A stretch of 46,082 nucleotides of DNA from Thauera sp. (GCA_023150215.1 JAKLLJ010000001.1:1-46082), one strand, 5' to 3'. Counted from the stretch's first letter, positions 14,904-23,816 are shown. Numbers and translations are program-made. The notes: a model not told the origin generated them from the letters alone.

Positions 14904-17446
14904 AGGGCGTGCCCCCGCTGGCGCAGCAACGTGGCGATCGCCTCGTCGATGGAATAGCCCTGGGCGCGCAGTTCGTCGATCGGCGCGTTGTCCTCGAGCT
15001 TGTTCGAGAAGAGCAGGTGGGTTGCCGGGTCGAGGATGTTGCGCGCCACGCCCTCGCCCACGGGCGACGAGATGTAGAGCTCCGAGAAAGCACCGGCTTC
15101 CGTGCGCAGCGAGTTCAGAAGCCGCTTCTTCGGCTCGTCCATCGTGAGCCGGCCCTTGCGGTCCAGCATCTCGATGGACTCGGGCTTTTGCCGCAACAGG
15201 AAGACCCAATCGGAGCAGTTGAACGCCGCTTCCATCTGCGCCGAGCCGTAGTAGTCGTCGGCCGATTGCGTCGCAGTGCCCAGCGCTCCGCCGTACTTGC
15301 GAGCGCGGCGCGCGGCTTCCTCGACCACGGCGGCCTTCACCGGATCGTCGGCGCCGATGTCGCCCAATTGCTGCTTCAACTCGTCAATAAAAAGTACCTT
15401 CCTGCGATTGCGCGTCAGGTACATCTCGCCGGTGATTTGATGCAGCAGCAGGATGTTCACGACCGCGTGCAGGTCGGGGCGGCGCTTCAACTCCTCGTTC
15501 TCAATGACAATGAAATCGTTGCTGAAATCGACGTTGGCGCGGCCCTCGAAGAAGCGTTCGTACTGCCCCCCTTTTGCATAGGGGTTGAGCATGATCGCGA
15601 GATCCTTGATGCGCTGGTCGTTGATCGCGCCGAGTTCTTCGAGCGTGCCGGTGCGAAAGGCATCGCGCAGGCCGGTGATGGTCAGATCCTGGCCGTACTG
15701 GCGCCACAGCTTGAGCACCATCGCAGAGATCGCCTTGTACTGGACCTCCTCCAGCGAGTGCTGCATCGAGGCCATCTTCGAGATGCCCGGCACGAGCATG
15801 TCGATGTCCTCGTTGATGTCCTGGACGATGGAGAAGGGGTTGAGGCAGATGTCCACATCGGGCTTGAACTCGATGTAGGTGCCGCGCGCCTTGCGGCAGA
15901 GCTTCTCGAAGGAGCGACCGAGGTCGAGCATCCAGACCTTGGCCCCGATGGCGCGGTAGGACCACGCCATTTCGTTCATCAGGACCGACTTGCCCGAACC
16001 GGGGGCGCCGATGATGGCGAAGTTGTAGTTGCCCAGGTCGTTGTCGAACAGGTCCAGCGTCATCAACTGCCCGCGCCGGCCGCCGAAGACCAGCGCGGGT
16101 GTGCGCGTGCCGCGCCACTCGGCGATCAGCGGCGCAAGGTGGATGGCGTTGGCCATCGTCTTGCGCGTGACCCGGCGCATCTTGGCCAGATCCTTGTGGA
16201 AGCGCTCGGTCAGGGTCATCGGCAGGCTGGCGAGCAGCGCCTGCCGGTGCATGTACGCATCGGCGTTCAAGGTGAAACCGCGGCCGCGCCAGATCGCGTT
16301 GGCCGCTTCATGGGCCGCGGCAGCCTTCTCCGGCCTGGAGAAGATGGCGAGCTGGTGGTACATGCTGACCAGGTTCCCGCCGGTGTCGATCGCATCGGCA
16401 GCGGCCGTCCAGTCGTCGAGCTTCTTCTTGACGTCCGGCATGACGTCGGCCATCTTCGATTTGGCGTTCTGGGTTGCGCGGACATGGTTCGCCGTCACGA
16501 CCTGCTTGGTCGCGTTTGGGTCGAGGACGTGAACGCCCAGCGTGAGCAGGAACGGTGCGCTGTACTGCAGCGCCGGCTGCATCAGGTCGCCGATCAGCGA
16601 GCCCATCTGCCACAACGCAAAGCGCTCGGGGAAGGACTTGATCGAATAGAAGCGCGCTTCGAGGACTTCGGGACTGGATTCCTTCCAGAAGTTGATGCCG
16701 CTCGGGTGTGGATCCTGGATGGTGTCGAAATCAACGATCTGGTCGCGCAACTCGCGCCCGTCGTCGTAGTTGAGGTCGGGTGCGTCGGTGCTGGACAGCC
16801 GATCCGGGTTGGTGAAGATCGCGCACCAGTTGATCAGGTCGGCCGCGTCGCACACGCGATTGGGCAGCGAGGCCGAGCGCAGCGTGGAGGCCATCGAGTC
16901 GCGCAGCGCCAACAACTCGTCACGCTTGCTCAGGTTCTCCGGGTCGCTCGGCAGCGTCACCGAGAGCATCAGGCGGAAGTCGCGGATCGTGTAGTGAAAG
17001 CCGGCGGTGAGCGACTTCTGGGCGCCGGCCAGCAGGTGGCCGACCCGCTGGCGGGCAAGCGCCCGGAACAGGTTCTCGTTGCGCGCCGGGCGGCCCCAGT
17101 GCTGGGCCTTGTCGAGCTGATCCTCGTCTTCGACGCGCAGGTTGGCGTAGCGGCGAAGCTGCGGCCGGATGTGCGGCGACGCAAACAGATGGACCTGCAC
17201 GCCCGTGCCCGCGGGGCAGTTGGCATAAAGCGAGACGAGCACTTCGGCCATGCGGTCATCGGCGCCCGACTGCGGCATCAGCTCCAACATGAAGCCCATG
17301 CCATCGCGATTGGCGAAGATGCACTCGGCGTCGAGGTAGCCCATGTAGGGCAGCCAGGCAGCGAACTGCTCAGCCGGGCTGTCGGGCGAGACGCCCAGCC
17401 CGAAAGGCAGTTGCAGAGGGCGCCATCCGGCGTGATGGCTTTTCAT
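14900..17446 (-). CDS. traC: TraC, VirB4-family pilus-assembly ATPase
   Basis: An 848-residue ATPase. The N-terminal half matches TraC of F-type systems (LPYMGYLDAECIFANRDGMGF, GFHYTIRDFRLMLSVTLP, LINWCAIFTNP). The C-terminal half holds the motor: Walker A GAPGSGKSVLMNEM near residue 480, a conserved WMLDLGRSFEKLC, Walker B KVLFIDELKQQL near residue 683, and a TQSADDYY motif. It powers pilin extraction and pilus assembly at the inner membrane. No signal peptide is seen, as expected. The ATG at 17446 overlaps the traV stop by ATGA and has a GGAGGTGCC ribosome-binding region; the longer frame upstream is a shadow of traV. Confidence 0.95.
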   Translation of the reverse strand: MKSHHAGWRPLQLPFGLGVSPDSPAEQFAAWLPYMGYLDAECIFANRDGMGFMLELMPQSGADDRMAEVLVSLYANCPAGTGVQVHLFASPHIRPQLRRYANLRVEDEDQLDKAQHWGRPARNENLFRALARQRVGHLLAGAQKSLTAGFHYTIRDFRLMLSVTLPSDPENLSKRDELLALRDSMASTLRSASLPNRVCDAADLINWCAIFTNPDRLSSTDAPDLNYDDGRELRDQIVDFDTIQDPHPSGINFWKESSPEVLEARFYSIKSFPERFALWQMGSLIGDLMQPALQYSAPFLLTLGVHVLDPNATKQVVTANHVRATQNAKSKMADVMPDVKKKLDDWTAAADAIDTGGNLVSMYHQLAIFSRPEKAAAAHEAANAIWRGRGFTLNADAYMHRQALLASLPMTLTERFHKDLAKMRRVTRKTMANAIHLAPLIAEWRGTRTPALVFGGRRGQLMTLDLFDNDLGNYNFAIIGAPGSGKSVLMNEMAWSYRAIGAKVWMLDLGRSFEKLCRKARGTYIEFKPDVDICLNPFSIVQDINEDIDMLVPGISKMASMQHSLEEVQYKAISAMVLKLWRQYGQDLTITGLRDAFRTGTLEELGAINDQRIKDLAIMLNPYAKGGQYERFFEGRANVDFSNDFIVIENEELKRRPDLHAVVNILLLHQITGEMYLTRNRRKVLFIDELKQQLGDIGADDPVKAAVVEEAARRARKYGGALGTATQSADDYYGSAQMEAAFNCSDWVFLLRQKPESIEMLDRKGRLTMDEPKKRLLNSLRTEAGAFSELYISSPVGEGVARNILDPATHLLFSNKLEDNAPIDELRAQGYSIDEAIATLLRQRGHAL

Positions 17447-18048
17447 CGCGGCACCTCCGGGGTGTTGTCTGTTCCCAGTCCGGGCAGCAAGGCCGAGGGC
17501 CGCGCGATGGCGGGCACTGCGTCGCTGCGGGCTGCGTTGTCGTTTGTGGTCGGGGCGCTGCTCGCCGCCGGCGGCGGGCGCAAGGGGGTGTAGGCCTCGC
17601 GGATGCGCTGTTGCACGTGGTCGATCAGCCAGCGGCCCTGGTCGATCTGGACGTAGACGTGGGCCTGGTCGTACAGGTCGCCGTCGATGTCTTCCCAGGG
17701 CTTCACCCACAGGCGCAGGTAGCGGGCCTGCGCGCGCAGCGCCGAACCTTGTTCCTGAGACGAAGATCCACCGGCAGCCGGCAGGCCGTCGCGTGGCACC
17801 GCGGGCGCCGGCACCTGACGTTCAACCGGAGTGGCGCTGCGGGCGGTCTGGCGCTTGCGCAGGCTCGGCAGGTTGTTTGCCACCGCGTTGGCGTAGGTGC
17901 CTGAAACCGAATCGCAGGTCACGCCGTCCGGTGCCTTGCAGGCGTACTTGGAGTCGCCACCCAGCCCCGACATGGACATGCAGCCGCTCAGGGCGAGCAC
18001 GGCGACGAGCGGGAGCAGGCGAGCGCCGATCTGTAGACGCGAGTTCAT
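17443..18048 (-). CDS. traV: TraV, outer-membrane lipoprotein of the F-type core complex
   Basis: A 201-residue lipoprotein. The signal peptide ends in a clear lipobox (LALSGC, lipidated Cys near residue 23), followed by KYACKAPDGVTCDSVSGTYANA, the characteristic TraV segment with paired Cys. The middle is Pro/Ala-rich; the C-terminal part has RYLRLWVKPWEDIDGDLYDQAHVYVQ split over a beta-rich region. TraV is the VirB7 equivalent and anchors TraK and TraB to the outer membrane. Both ends overlap neighbouring genes by ATGA. Confidence 0.92.
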   Translation of the reverse strand: MNSRLQIGARLLPLVAVLALSGCMSMSGLGGDSKYACKAPDGVTCDSVSGTYANAVANNLPSLRKRQTARSATPVERQVPAPAVPRDGLPAAGGSSSQEQGSALRAQARYLRLWVKPWEDIDGDLYDQAHVYVQIDQGRWLIDHVQQRIREAYTPLRPPPAASSAPTTNDNAARSDAVPAIARPSALLPGLGTDNTPEVPR

Positions 18049-18902
18049 GGCCGGCCCCCCGTCGTTGCCGTTGTCGTGGCGAGGCGTGCCTCGATCGCGG
18101 CGCGGTCGATGAAGCCTTCGGTGCGCTCGCCGTTGGCCCAGATCAGCGTCGGCGTGCCCTGCATGCCGAAGCCGCGGGCGAGCGCGAGGTTGCGCGCGAT
18201 CGGGTGCGCGCAGGGCGCGCCGGTGTGCTGCAGGCTGGCATCGCCCTTGGCCATCCAGTCGCGCCAGGCGGTCTCGCGGTTTGCGGCGCACCAGATGGCG
18301 ATCGGACGGGCTTCGCCCAGGTAGGGGACGAGGAAGGTGTAGATCGTGACGTTGTCGATGCCGGCGAGCTCCGCTTCGAGCTGCTTGCAGTACGGGCAGG
18401 CCGGATCGCTGACGACGGCGAGCTTGCGGGCGCCGGTGCCGCGCACGGTACGGATGGCGTCCTGCAGCGGCAGGCGGTCGAAGGCGATCGGTTGCGGTGC
18501 CGCAGCGGCGGCATTGGCCGGATCCGACTGAGCACGCTGCGCGAGCTTCGGCCCGGTCAGGTCGCGCATCGTTTGCGTGTCGAACAGCCGGCCGAAGACT
18601 AAGTAGCGCGGCTCGCTCGCGAACACGTAGGCGACGTTGCCGTCCATCCATACCTCGTACAGGCCCTTGACCGGCGCCGGTGCGATGTCGGTGAATCGTG
18701 TGCCCGGGTGGGCCTTCTCAAGCGCGCTGCGCAGGCGGGCGCTCTCGTCCGGTGCGGCCTGGGCCTGCGTCGCAAGGCCTGGGGCGACCAGCAGTGCGAG
18801 CAGCGCGCCGGTGACAACGAGGCGCCTGGGCGTGGTTGGGGATACGGGTTGGGATTGGCGCGTGGACGGCGCTGCGTGCCCGCCCTCAGTAGTCGGGATC
18901 AT
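18045..18902 (-). CDS. dsbC: DsbC-family periplasmic disulphide isomerase
   Basis: A 285-residue secreted thiol-disulphide isomerase. The signal segment (LVVTGALLALLVAPGLATQAQA) follows a 25-residue polar extension. The N-terminal dimerisation domain (YEVWMDGNVAYVFASEPRYLVFG) and the thioredoxin-fold domain with CPYCKQLEAEL near residue 168 match DsbC. A second Cys pair (IWCAAN and APCAHP) and MQGTPTLIWANG with the cis-Pro complete the pattern. It probably corrects disulphides in TraN, TraU and TraV. The start at 18902 has a GGAGG site 6 bp upstream and overlaps the traB end by 17 bp. Confidence 0.92.
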   Translation of the reverse strand: MIPTTEGGHAAPSTRQSQPVSPTTPRRLVVTGALLALLVAPGLATQAQAAPDESARLRSALEKAHPGTRFTDIAPAPVKGLYEVWMDGNVAYVFASEPRYLVFGRLFDTQTMRDLTGPKLAQRAQSDPANAAAAAPQPIAFDRLPLQDAIRTVRGTGARKLAVVSDPACPYCKQLEAELAGIDNVTIYTFLVPYLGEARPIAIWCAANRETAWRDWMAKGDASLQHTGAPCAHPIARNLALARGFGMQGTPTLIWANGERTEGFIDRAAIEARLATTTATTGGRP

Positions 18903-20271
18903 GAGCGACCTCCAGGTAGCGATTGGCGGGGGATGTGTTGGCGCGGCTGGTGGTCGCCGTCGTCATCGGCGTGTCGATACGCACGCCCTTGGTGATCACC
19001 ACGTCGACTTCACGCGCGGCGTCCACCTCGATGACCGGGAAGGTGTTCTCGGCCAACTTGATGTAGTACTGGGCGAGGCGGTCCAGCGCTTTGCCGACGC
19101 CGGTACCAAGCCCGGCGCGGTAGGCTTCGGCGCCGGAGGCGCTGGCCACGGTGCCGAGGGCCGAGGTGCTGTACTCGGTGGATGAGGTGGCCAGGCCCTG
19201 GCCGATGCCGCTGACCACGCCGGCGAGCAGTGCGTTGGCGAGCATCTGGCCTTGCTTGGTCACCAACCTGCCGCGCAGGCCGACCTTGCCGTCCTCGCCG
19301 TAGACCGTGCCCTGGATGCGCACCTCGAGCGCGGCGCCGTCGGCACGCACGCAGGACAGGGATTCGGTGCGCAGGTAGGCGCGTTCGCTGCTGATGTCGC
19401 CGTAGCCGGCGGCGATCACGAAGCACTCGCGGTACTCGCCGCGCATGCGGTTGGGCAGGATCGAGTTGTCGGAAAGGCGAATGAGGACCGGGTGCGGATT
19501 GCTCTGCGATTGTCCGCCGGTGGGTGCATCCAGTCCGCCGAGCAGCGTGCCTCGGGTCAAGCTGACCGGCAGGAAGGTCGAGACTGTGCGGGCCTCGTTC
19601 GCCTTGGCGGTATCGGCAGTGCCAGCGGTCGCCTGGGGGCCGGTGGGCGCAGGTTGACCGTTGTCCGTGGCACGTTCGCGCGGCGCGATGGAGACGCGGG
19701 AAATGCGAGGCGCTTCCGGTACGGTGGGTCGCGCGGGCGAGGTGCCCGGGTCCGGTGTTCCCGGCGGCATCGTCGTCGGCGACGGTTGCGGGCTCGGCTG
19801 CGGCGCGGGTTGGGGTGCGCTTTGTGGGGCAGGGGTTGGCGCTTGGGGCGTGGGCGTCGCCGCGGCCTGGTTCGCCGAGGTGAGCTTCTGCTCCAGCTCC
19901 GAGAAGCGCTGCATGGTGCGCTGTTCGAAGGCCGAGCGTTCCTTGTTGAGGCGGCTCTGCTCATCGCGCTCCGACTCGTACTGCGCCAGCCGGCGGCCCG
20001 CGGTGCCGACCCACTGATCGACCGGGTTGACCTGGGTTCCCGGCGGCATGACGCCGATGTTGGTGACGCTGCCAGGCTGATCCTGCCGCTTGGCGTCGGT
20101 CGCATGGGGCGGGGACGAGGTGAGCGAGAGGATCAGCCACAGCAGGCCGACGCCACCGACGAGGATCAGGCCGAGCAACCCGTACTGGCGCTGGCGCGGC
20201 GAGAGCCTGTCAACCACGCCGCGCAGCGCGTTGCCGGCGCGTTCGCGCACCGGAGGGATGTGCCCGCTCAT
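18886..20271 (-). CDS. traB: TraB, VirB10-like core-complex protein
   Basis: A 461-residue protein spanning the periplasm. It has one inner-membrane helix at about residues 30-50 (YGLLGLILVGGVGLLWLIL), a coiled-coil stretch (LAQYESERDEQSRLNKERSAFEQRTMQRFSELE broken by charges), a long Pro/Ala/Gln linker (about residues 135-185) and the conserved TrbI/VirB10 C-terminal domain (LPVSLTRGTLLGGLDAP, VLIRLSDNSILPNRM, ECFVIAAGYGDISSERAYLR, VGLRGRLVTKQGQMLANALLAG). It links TraC at the inner membrane to TraK and TraV at the outer membrane. ATGA overlap with traK. Confidence 0.95.
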   Translation of the reverse strand: MSGHIPPVRERAGNALRGVVDRLSPRQRQYGLLGLILVGGVGLLWLILSLTSSPPHATDAKRQDQPGSVTNIGVMPPGTQVNPVDQWVGTAGRRLAQYESERDEQSRLNKERSAFEQRTMQRFSELEQKLTSANQAAATPTPQAPTPAPQSAPQPAPQPSPQPSPTTMPPGTPDPGTSPARPTVPEAPRISRVSIAPRERATDNGQPAPTGPQATAGTADTAKANEARTVSTFLPVSLTRGTLLGGLDAPTGGQSQSNPHPVLIRLSDNSILPNRMRGEYRECFVIAAGYGDISSERAYLRTESLSCVRADGAALEVRIQGTVYGEDGKVGLRGRLVTKQGQMLANALLAGVVSGIGQGLATSSTEYSTSALGTVASASGAEAYRAGLGTGVGKALDRLAQYYIKLAENTFPVIEVDAAREVDVVITKGVRIDTPMTTATTSRANTSPANRYLEVAHDPDY

Positions 20272-21140
20272 GGCTGCACCTCCCGGCGGATCACGAAGAC
20301 CAGCGTGCGTTCGCCCGGCCGCAGGTTGTGGTGCTCGATGGCAACGCCGACGACGCTGCCGGCCTCATCGTCCTCGCGGTCGAACTCCTGCTCAGTCAGC
20401 ACCATGGGCGCCTCGCTCACGTTCTGGAGCACATAGCGCTCGCCGACCAGGCCGCGGCCGCGGTAGGTGCGCTCCAGCGTGAAGCGCGCTTCGCGCCACA
20501 GCGTGATGGGCTGGCCGATGTCCTCGACCTGGATGTCGGTGGGTGCGCGCTCGGAGGCCATCGCCACGAGCAGCGCTTTGAGGCTGCGCACGTGGCTCGC
20601 GGCGCTGCCCGGCGCGGGGCGCGGCGCGCTGGCGTCGGCGCGCCGCTGCAGCGCCGCCTTGTCCCGGATGACGATGGTGTCGGCCGGCGTGTCGGCGCGG
20701 CGTAGCAGCAGCGTGTAGGTGCCGCGGGCCGACGAGACGAAAAGGTTGATCGGCTTCTTGCCGTCGCCGACCGGGCGGACGTAGATCTCGCCCTTGTCGC
20801 GGTCGCACTCGATGACGATCTCGCCGGCCGGGTTGATCGCCGGTGTGATCGGCGAGGCGGCTTGGGGGCCTGTGCCTGCCGAGGGCGCCATGCCGGCGGG
20901 CAGGGCCGTCGTCGCCTGCGCCGCTGTGCAGCCGCTGCTGTAGATGTTGCCGAAGACGTCCGTGATGGGCGCGCCTTCGATGCGGATGCGGGTCGGCTCC
21001 TGGATCGACAGGATGGCCTCGATGGACGCGCCGTCGCGGGTGTCGATCACCTGCAGCGCGTTCGCGCTGCCCAGTCCGAAGGCAAGGGCGAGGGCCACCG
21101 CGACGCGGAGCGCCCCGGTGCGGGGGTCAGTGGGTCGCAT
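20268..21140 (-). CDS. traK: TraK, VirB9-like secretin-type core protein
   Basis: A 290-residue periplasmic protein. A signal peptide (VAVALALAFGLGSANA) precedes a beta-rich N-domain (ASIEAILSIQEPTRIRIEGAPITDVFGNIY) typical of TraK, a Gly/Pro linker, a second beta domain (GEIVIECDRDKGEIYVRPVG, KPINLFVSSARGTYTLLLRR) and a C-terminal domain ending in VFVIRREVQP. It forms the outer-membrane part of the core complex with TraV and TraB. The start overlaps the traE end by 14 bp; its stop overlaps the traB start. Confidence 0.92.
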   Translation of the reverse strand: MRPTDPRTGALRVAVALALAFGLGSANALQVIDTRDGASIEAILSIQEPTRIRIEGAPITDVFGNIYSSGCTAAQATTALPAGMAPSAGTGPQAASPITPAINPAGEIVIECDRDKGEIYVRPVGDGKKPINLFVSSARGTYTLLLRRADTPADTIVIRDKAALQRRADASAPRPAPGSAASHVRSLKALLVAMASERAPTDIQVEDIGQPITLWREARFTLERTYRGRGLVGERYVLQNVSEAPMVLTEQEFDREDDEAGSVVGVAIEHHNLRPGERTLVFVIRREVQP

Positions 21141-21693
21141 ACGGGATCTCCTTGAAGGTCTTTAGGTGCATGCGCGCGCCACCGAAGCTGAACTCGACCA
21201 GGTAGGCCTTCGGTTCGTTGGCGGTCTCGACGCCGTTGACGAGGGTGCGCAGGCGTCCGCGGATGACGACGCTCTGGCCGTTGCTGTCGGGCACGAGCTG
21301 CTCGAGCGCGAGCGCGGTGGTGGCGTTGATGCGCTTCAGGCGCTCGGCCTCGACTTCCTGGCGCGACTTGAGCTCGTTGTGCTGCGACGGCTCGATGTAG
21401 GTCAGCAGGACGTCCTTCTTCCAGTCGATCGTTGCCGGCGTGACGTCGAGGACCAGCCAGGCGATGAAGGTGCCCATCTGTTCCAGATAGGTGCCGCTGG
21501 CTTTCTCGTCGGTGACCCAGAAGGACTTATTGAGGGTGGGCGGCACGATCACCGTGCGCTCACTCCCCAGCACGTTGAGGAGGGCGATCAGCGTCAGAAT
21601 CTGGCCGATAGCGAGGGCGCCGACCGCCAGGCCCAGGCCGCGGTTGCGGCGCTGGAGTTCCTTGCGGTCGGCATTGAGCCGTTCGAAGTCCAT
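21127..21693 (-). CDS. traE: TraE, inner-membrane pilus assembly protein (VirB5/VirB8-like)
   Basis: A 188-residue single-pass protein. A membrane helix covers about residues 20-45 (LGLAVGALAIGQILTLIALLNVLG), followed by the conserved ERTVIVPPTLNKSFWVTD and a periplasmic domain with YLEQMGTFIAWLVLDVTP, characteristic of TraE. The ATG at 21693 has a GGGAGG site upstream; the longer frame runs into traL. TraE is a structural relative of VirB8 and is essential for pilus assembly. Confidence 0.95.
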   Translation of the reverse strand: MDFERLNADRKELQRRNRGLGLAVGALAIGQILTLIALLNVLGSERTVIVPPTLNKSFWVTDEKASGTYLEQMGTFIAWLVLDVTPATIDWKKDVLLTYIEPSQHNELKSRQEVEAERLKRINATTALALEQLVPDSNGQSVVIRGRLRTLVNGVETANEPKAYLVEFSFGGARMHLKTFKEIPYATH

Positions 21694-21707
21694 GGCGTCC
21701 TCCCGGC

Positions 21708-22007
21708 TCAGCCGACCATGCGGCGGATGTGGGAGGGTGGGGTGGCCGCGAGCGCCGTCATCGGCGTGCTCGGCAGGTTCCACCACAGCCAGTGCACGGC
21801 GAAGGCCGGGTGCTTGTCCGCCTTCAGCTTCGAGACCCAGCGCGACACCGCGATGCCCACCGCCATGCTGATGGCGAAGGACAGCTTGGTGCCGGAGACG
21901 TAGCCGATGAAGAAGGCGAACAAGACGGGCGCCGCGACATCGACGTCCCAGAAGCCGATCTTCCAGGCGTCGTCGAGACGACGCGGGATGTAGGTGTCGG
22001 TGCGCAT
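21708..22007 (-). CDS. traL: TraL, VirB3-like inner-membrane protein
   Basis: A 99-residue protein with the TraL pattern: YIPRRLDDAWKIGFWDVDVAAPVLFAFFIGY (the conserved N-terminal IP..ldep-type start plus a membrane segment), a second helix (LSFAISMAVGIAVSRWVSKLKADKHP) and a WLPS-like end, here HWLWWNLPSTP. It is located between the pilin gene and traE as in the F plasmid, with a GGGAG site before the ATG at 22007. Confidence 0.92.
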   Translation of the reverse strand: MRTDTYIPRRLDDAWKIGFWDVDVAAPVLFAFFIGYVSGTKLSFAISMAVGIAVSRWVSKLKADKHPAFAVHWLWWNLPSTPMTALAATPPSHIRRMVG

Positions 22008-22034
22008 GCCGGACTCCCTGGACCCGAGCCCGGC

Positions 22035-22382
22035 TTAGATGACCGCGCCCATGATCGCGCCGGCGATCACGAGGCCCACGGCACCGAAGATGGCCAGCCC
22101 GACGTAGAACAAGACGGGACCGAAGTTGCGCAGCGCAGCCAGCGAGATCAGCGCGACGACGAAACCGACGAAGCCGACCAGAGCCTTGATGCCGGGCCCG
22201 AGGGCCGAGATCTGCGTCAGCGCTGACGTGAGGGGGCCGGTGATGCCGGTGAAACCCACCAGGTCGAGGGCATAACTCGGGAAAGCCGCGAACAGCCCGA
22301 GCAGGCTGAGCGCAAGCAGCGTGAGGAAGGCGAGGGGACGGCGCACGTCCAGGCGGGACGGCGCAAGCGTTGCAGTGCTCAT
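22035..22382 (-). CDS. traA: TraA-like F-type pilin precursor
   Basis: A 115-residue small hydrophobic protein upstream of traL, the position of the pilin gene in F. A basic N-terminus and a long leader helix (PLAFLTLLALSLLGLFAAFPSYA) give a likely cleavage after residue 48. The mature part of about 67 residues has two membrane segments (ALVGFVGFVVALISLAAL and LFYVGLAIFGAVGLVIAGAIMGAV) joined by a short basic loop (RNFG), the layout of F and H-type pilins. A GGAGGTC site precedes the ATG at 22382. The signal peptidase at 13819-14457 is the likely processing enzyme. Confidence 0.8.
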   Translation of the reverse strand: MSTATLAPSRLDVRRPLAFLTLLALSLLGLFAAFPSYALDLVGFTGITGPLTSALTQISALGPGIKALVGFVGFVVALISLAALRNFGPVLFYVGLAIFGAVGLVIAGAIMGAVI

Positions 22383-22533
22383 GGAAGACCTCCGTTGAAA
22401 TGAGCGTCGAGAGACGGGGCGCGGACGGGTCGGAGCGGGTCGATGAGCGGGTTGCGAACGCGGGTCGAAGCGGGGGAAAAACGGGTGAGATGCGGGTGGG
22501 GATGCAGGTCGTGACGAGGGCCGTGCCAGCCGC
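22383..22533. other. Spacer upstream of the pilin gene with repeated GCGGGT
   Basis: This is the only sizeable gap inside the assembly operon. It is unusually rich in GCGGGT/ACGGGT motifs (several between about 22420 and 22510; ACCCGC on the coding strand). The same hexamer recurs in the gap at 23880-23945. No clear promoter or hairpin is seen. It may be a pilin-specific leader or regulatory region. Confidence 0.35.
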
Positions 22534-23229
22534 TCAAGGCGGGGACGCAGCAGGCTCCGCGACGACCTCGACGCGCCGGTTGCGGGCGCGCCCGGCTGCC
22601 GTGTCGTTGGCAGCGGCGAAGCAGCACTTGCCCTGCGCCTGCACCGTGATGTCCGGCGCCAGCGCCGGGCGTGCGCGCAGAAGGTGATCGCGCACCGCTT
22701 CGGCACGCGCCTGAGCCAGCGCGTCGTTGACGGCGCCAGGGCCGATGTCGTCGGTGCGGCCGGCGATCGTGACGCGCGAATCGCCTGGCAGCGCGTCGAT
22801 CACCCTCTGCATGACGGCCTGGGCGGTCGCGCCGAGCTGCGCGCTGCCGAAGGCGAACGGCACGCTCCAGCTCATTCGTTCCGCGGTGACAGGAGAGCCG
22901 ATGCTGGTGCGGGGTGCTTCAGGGGCGGGTTCCACGGGCCTGACCGCCAGCGATGAAGGCGAAACCTCTGGGGCTGCTGCCGACGGCACTTCGGGGGCCG
23001 GGGCGGCGCCGATGGTCTTGGGTGTGCGCAGGGGGCATTGCGGTGGAACGCACTGAACGAAGTCGGCCTGCGCGCCGTAGCCGATCTGCGCAAGCTGGGG
23101 GGCGGACGCAAGCGCGGTGGGGGCATGTGTCGCCCGTGCAACCGGATTCGCGCATGAGGACAGCATGAGCGAGGTGGCCATGATCGGAAGCGACCAGAGC
23201 ATGGAGACGGTGGCTTGACGGATCGTCAT
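22534..23229 (-). CDS. OmpA-family lipoprotein
   Basis: A 231-residue protein. The signal peptide ends in a lipobox (MLSSCANP, lipid Cys near residue 26). The middle is Pro/Ala-rich, and the C-terminal domain has the OmpA peptidoglycan-binding pattern: VPFAFGSAQLGATAQAVMQRVIDAL, VTIAGRTDDIGPGAVNDALAQARAEAVRDHL and a final GRARNRRVEVV. It probably anchors the transfer apparatus to peptidoglycan. It overlaps the transglycosylase gene by ATGA, so the two wall-active proteins are coupled at the head of the operon. Confidence 0.85.
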   Translation of the reverse strand: MTIRQATVSMLWSLPIMATSLMLSSCANPVARATHAPTALASAPQLAQIGYGAQADFVQCVPPQCPLRTPKTIGAAPAPEVPSAAAPEVSPSSLAVRPVEPAPEAPRTSIGSPVTAERMSWSVPFAFGSAQLGATAQAVMQRVIDALPGDSRVTIAGRTDDIGPGAVNDALAQARAEAVRDHLLRARPALAPDITVQAQGKCCFAAANDTAAGRARNRRVEVVAEPAASPP

Positions 23230-23771
23230 GGCGCCACCCGCACGGCTAGCAAGGGAATCGTCGGGCGTGCTGCTGGGCTTGCTTCATCCCGGCGAGGTGT
23301 GAGCGACCGGCGTGTTGCCGGCCTGTTGCCAGGCAACTGGCGGTACACCTTCCACGCGTAGCGCGCTCTGGCCTGCGTGCAGGCTTCTCCCTTCAGTTCG
23401 GTGCAGGCGGCGTTGTAGGCGCCGACGCTGTCCCAACTGAGACCTTTGCGAGCGAAGAGATCGGCCAGCAACCGTGCGCCGACATCGAGGTTCGTGCAGG
23501 GCTCGAACAGACGAGTTTCCGTGATGCCCTCGCGGGCCAACTGGGGCAGATGCCGGCTGTTGATCTGCATGAGGCCGATGTCGACCGACCGCGTGCGTTG
23601 GAAGTGCGAACGGTTGACCGCCTTGGGATCCAGGCTCGACTCGACTTTCGCGACTGCATAGAGAAGATCTGCCGGAATGCCATGGCGTTGGGCGATGTCA
23701 TTCCAGCAAGCGTGCGCGCTGGCGGACACGCCGCACAGCAGGCAAACGGCAACGAGCAGTTGGCGGGGCAT
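23226..23771 (-). CDS. VirB1-like lytic transglycosylase
   Basis: A 181-residue secreted SLT-fold protein. The signal peptide covers residues 1-21 (LLVAVCLLCGVSASAHA). The domain shows CWNDIAQRHGIPADLLYAVAKVESSLDP with the catalytic Glu at residue 44, VDIGLMQINSRHL (the GLMQIN motif), and LDVGARLLADLFARKG with NAAC near the end. A short basic tail follows. It opens a gap in the peptidoglycan for the secretion channel. It is the first gene of the assembly operon, with a hairpin in its leader at 23797-23816. Confidence 0.92.
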   Translation of the reverse strand: MPRQLLVAVCLLCGVSASAHACWNDIAQRHGIPADLLYAVAKVESSLDPKAVNRSHFQRTRSVDIGLMQINSRHLPQLAREGITETRLFEPCTNLDVGARLLADLFARKGLSWDSVGAYNAACTELKGEACTQARARYAWKVYRQLPGNRPATRRSLTPRRDEASPAARPTIPLLAVRVAP

Positions 23772-23796
23772 GAATCACCTCTCGACAGCCAGACCA

Positions 23797-23816
23797 CCTT
23801 CCGCGATGGCGGAAGG
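23797..23816 (-). promoter_or_regulatory. Perfect hairpin in the leader of the transfer operon
   Basis: CCTTCCGC and GCGGAAGG form an exact 8-bp stem with a 4-base loop, 26 bp upstream of the transglycosylase start codon. There is no T-run after it, so it is more likely a translational or mRNA-stability element, or an operator, than a terminator. Confidence 0.5.

Noticed and set aside
14909..17593. A plus-strand open frame of nearly 900 codons opposite traC
   Set aside because: It is a shadow of traC: the minus-strand protein has clear ATPase motifs and the plus frame is Val/Gly/Arg-rich with no family pattern. High GC gives long antisense frames.
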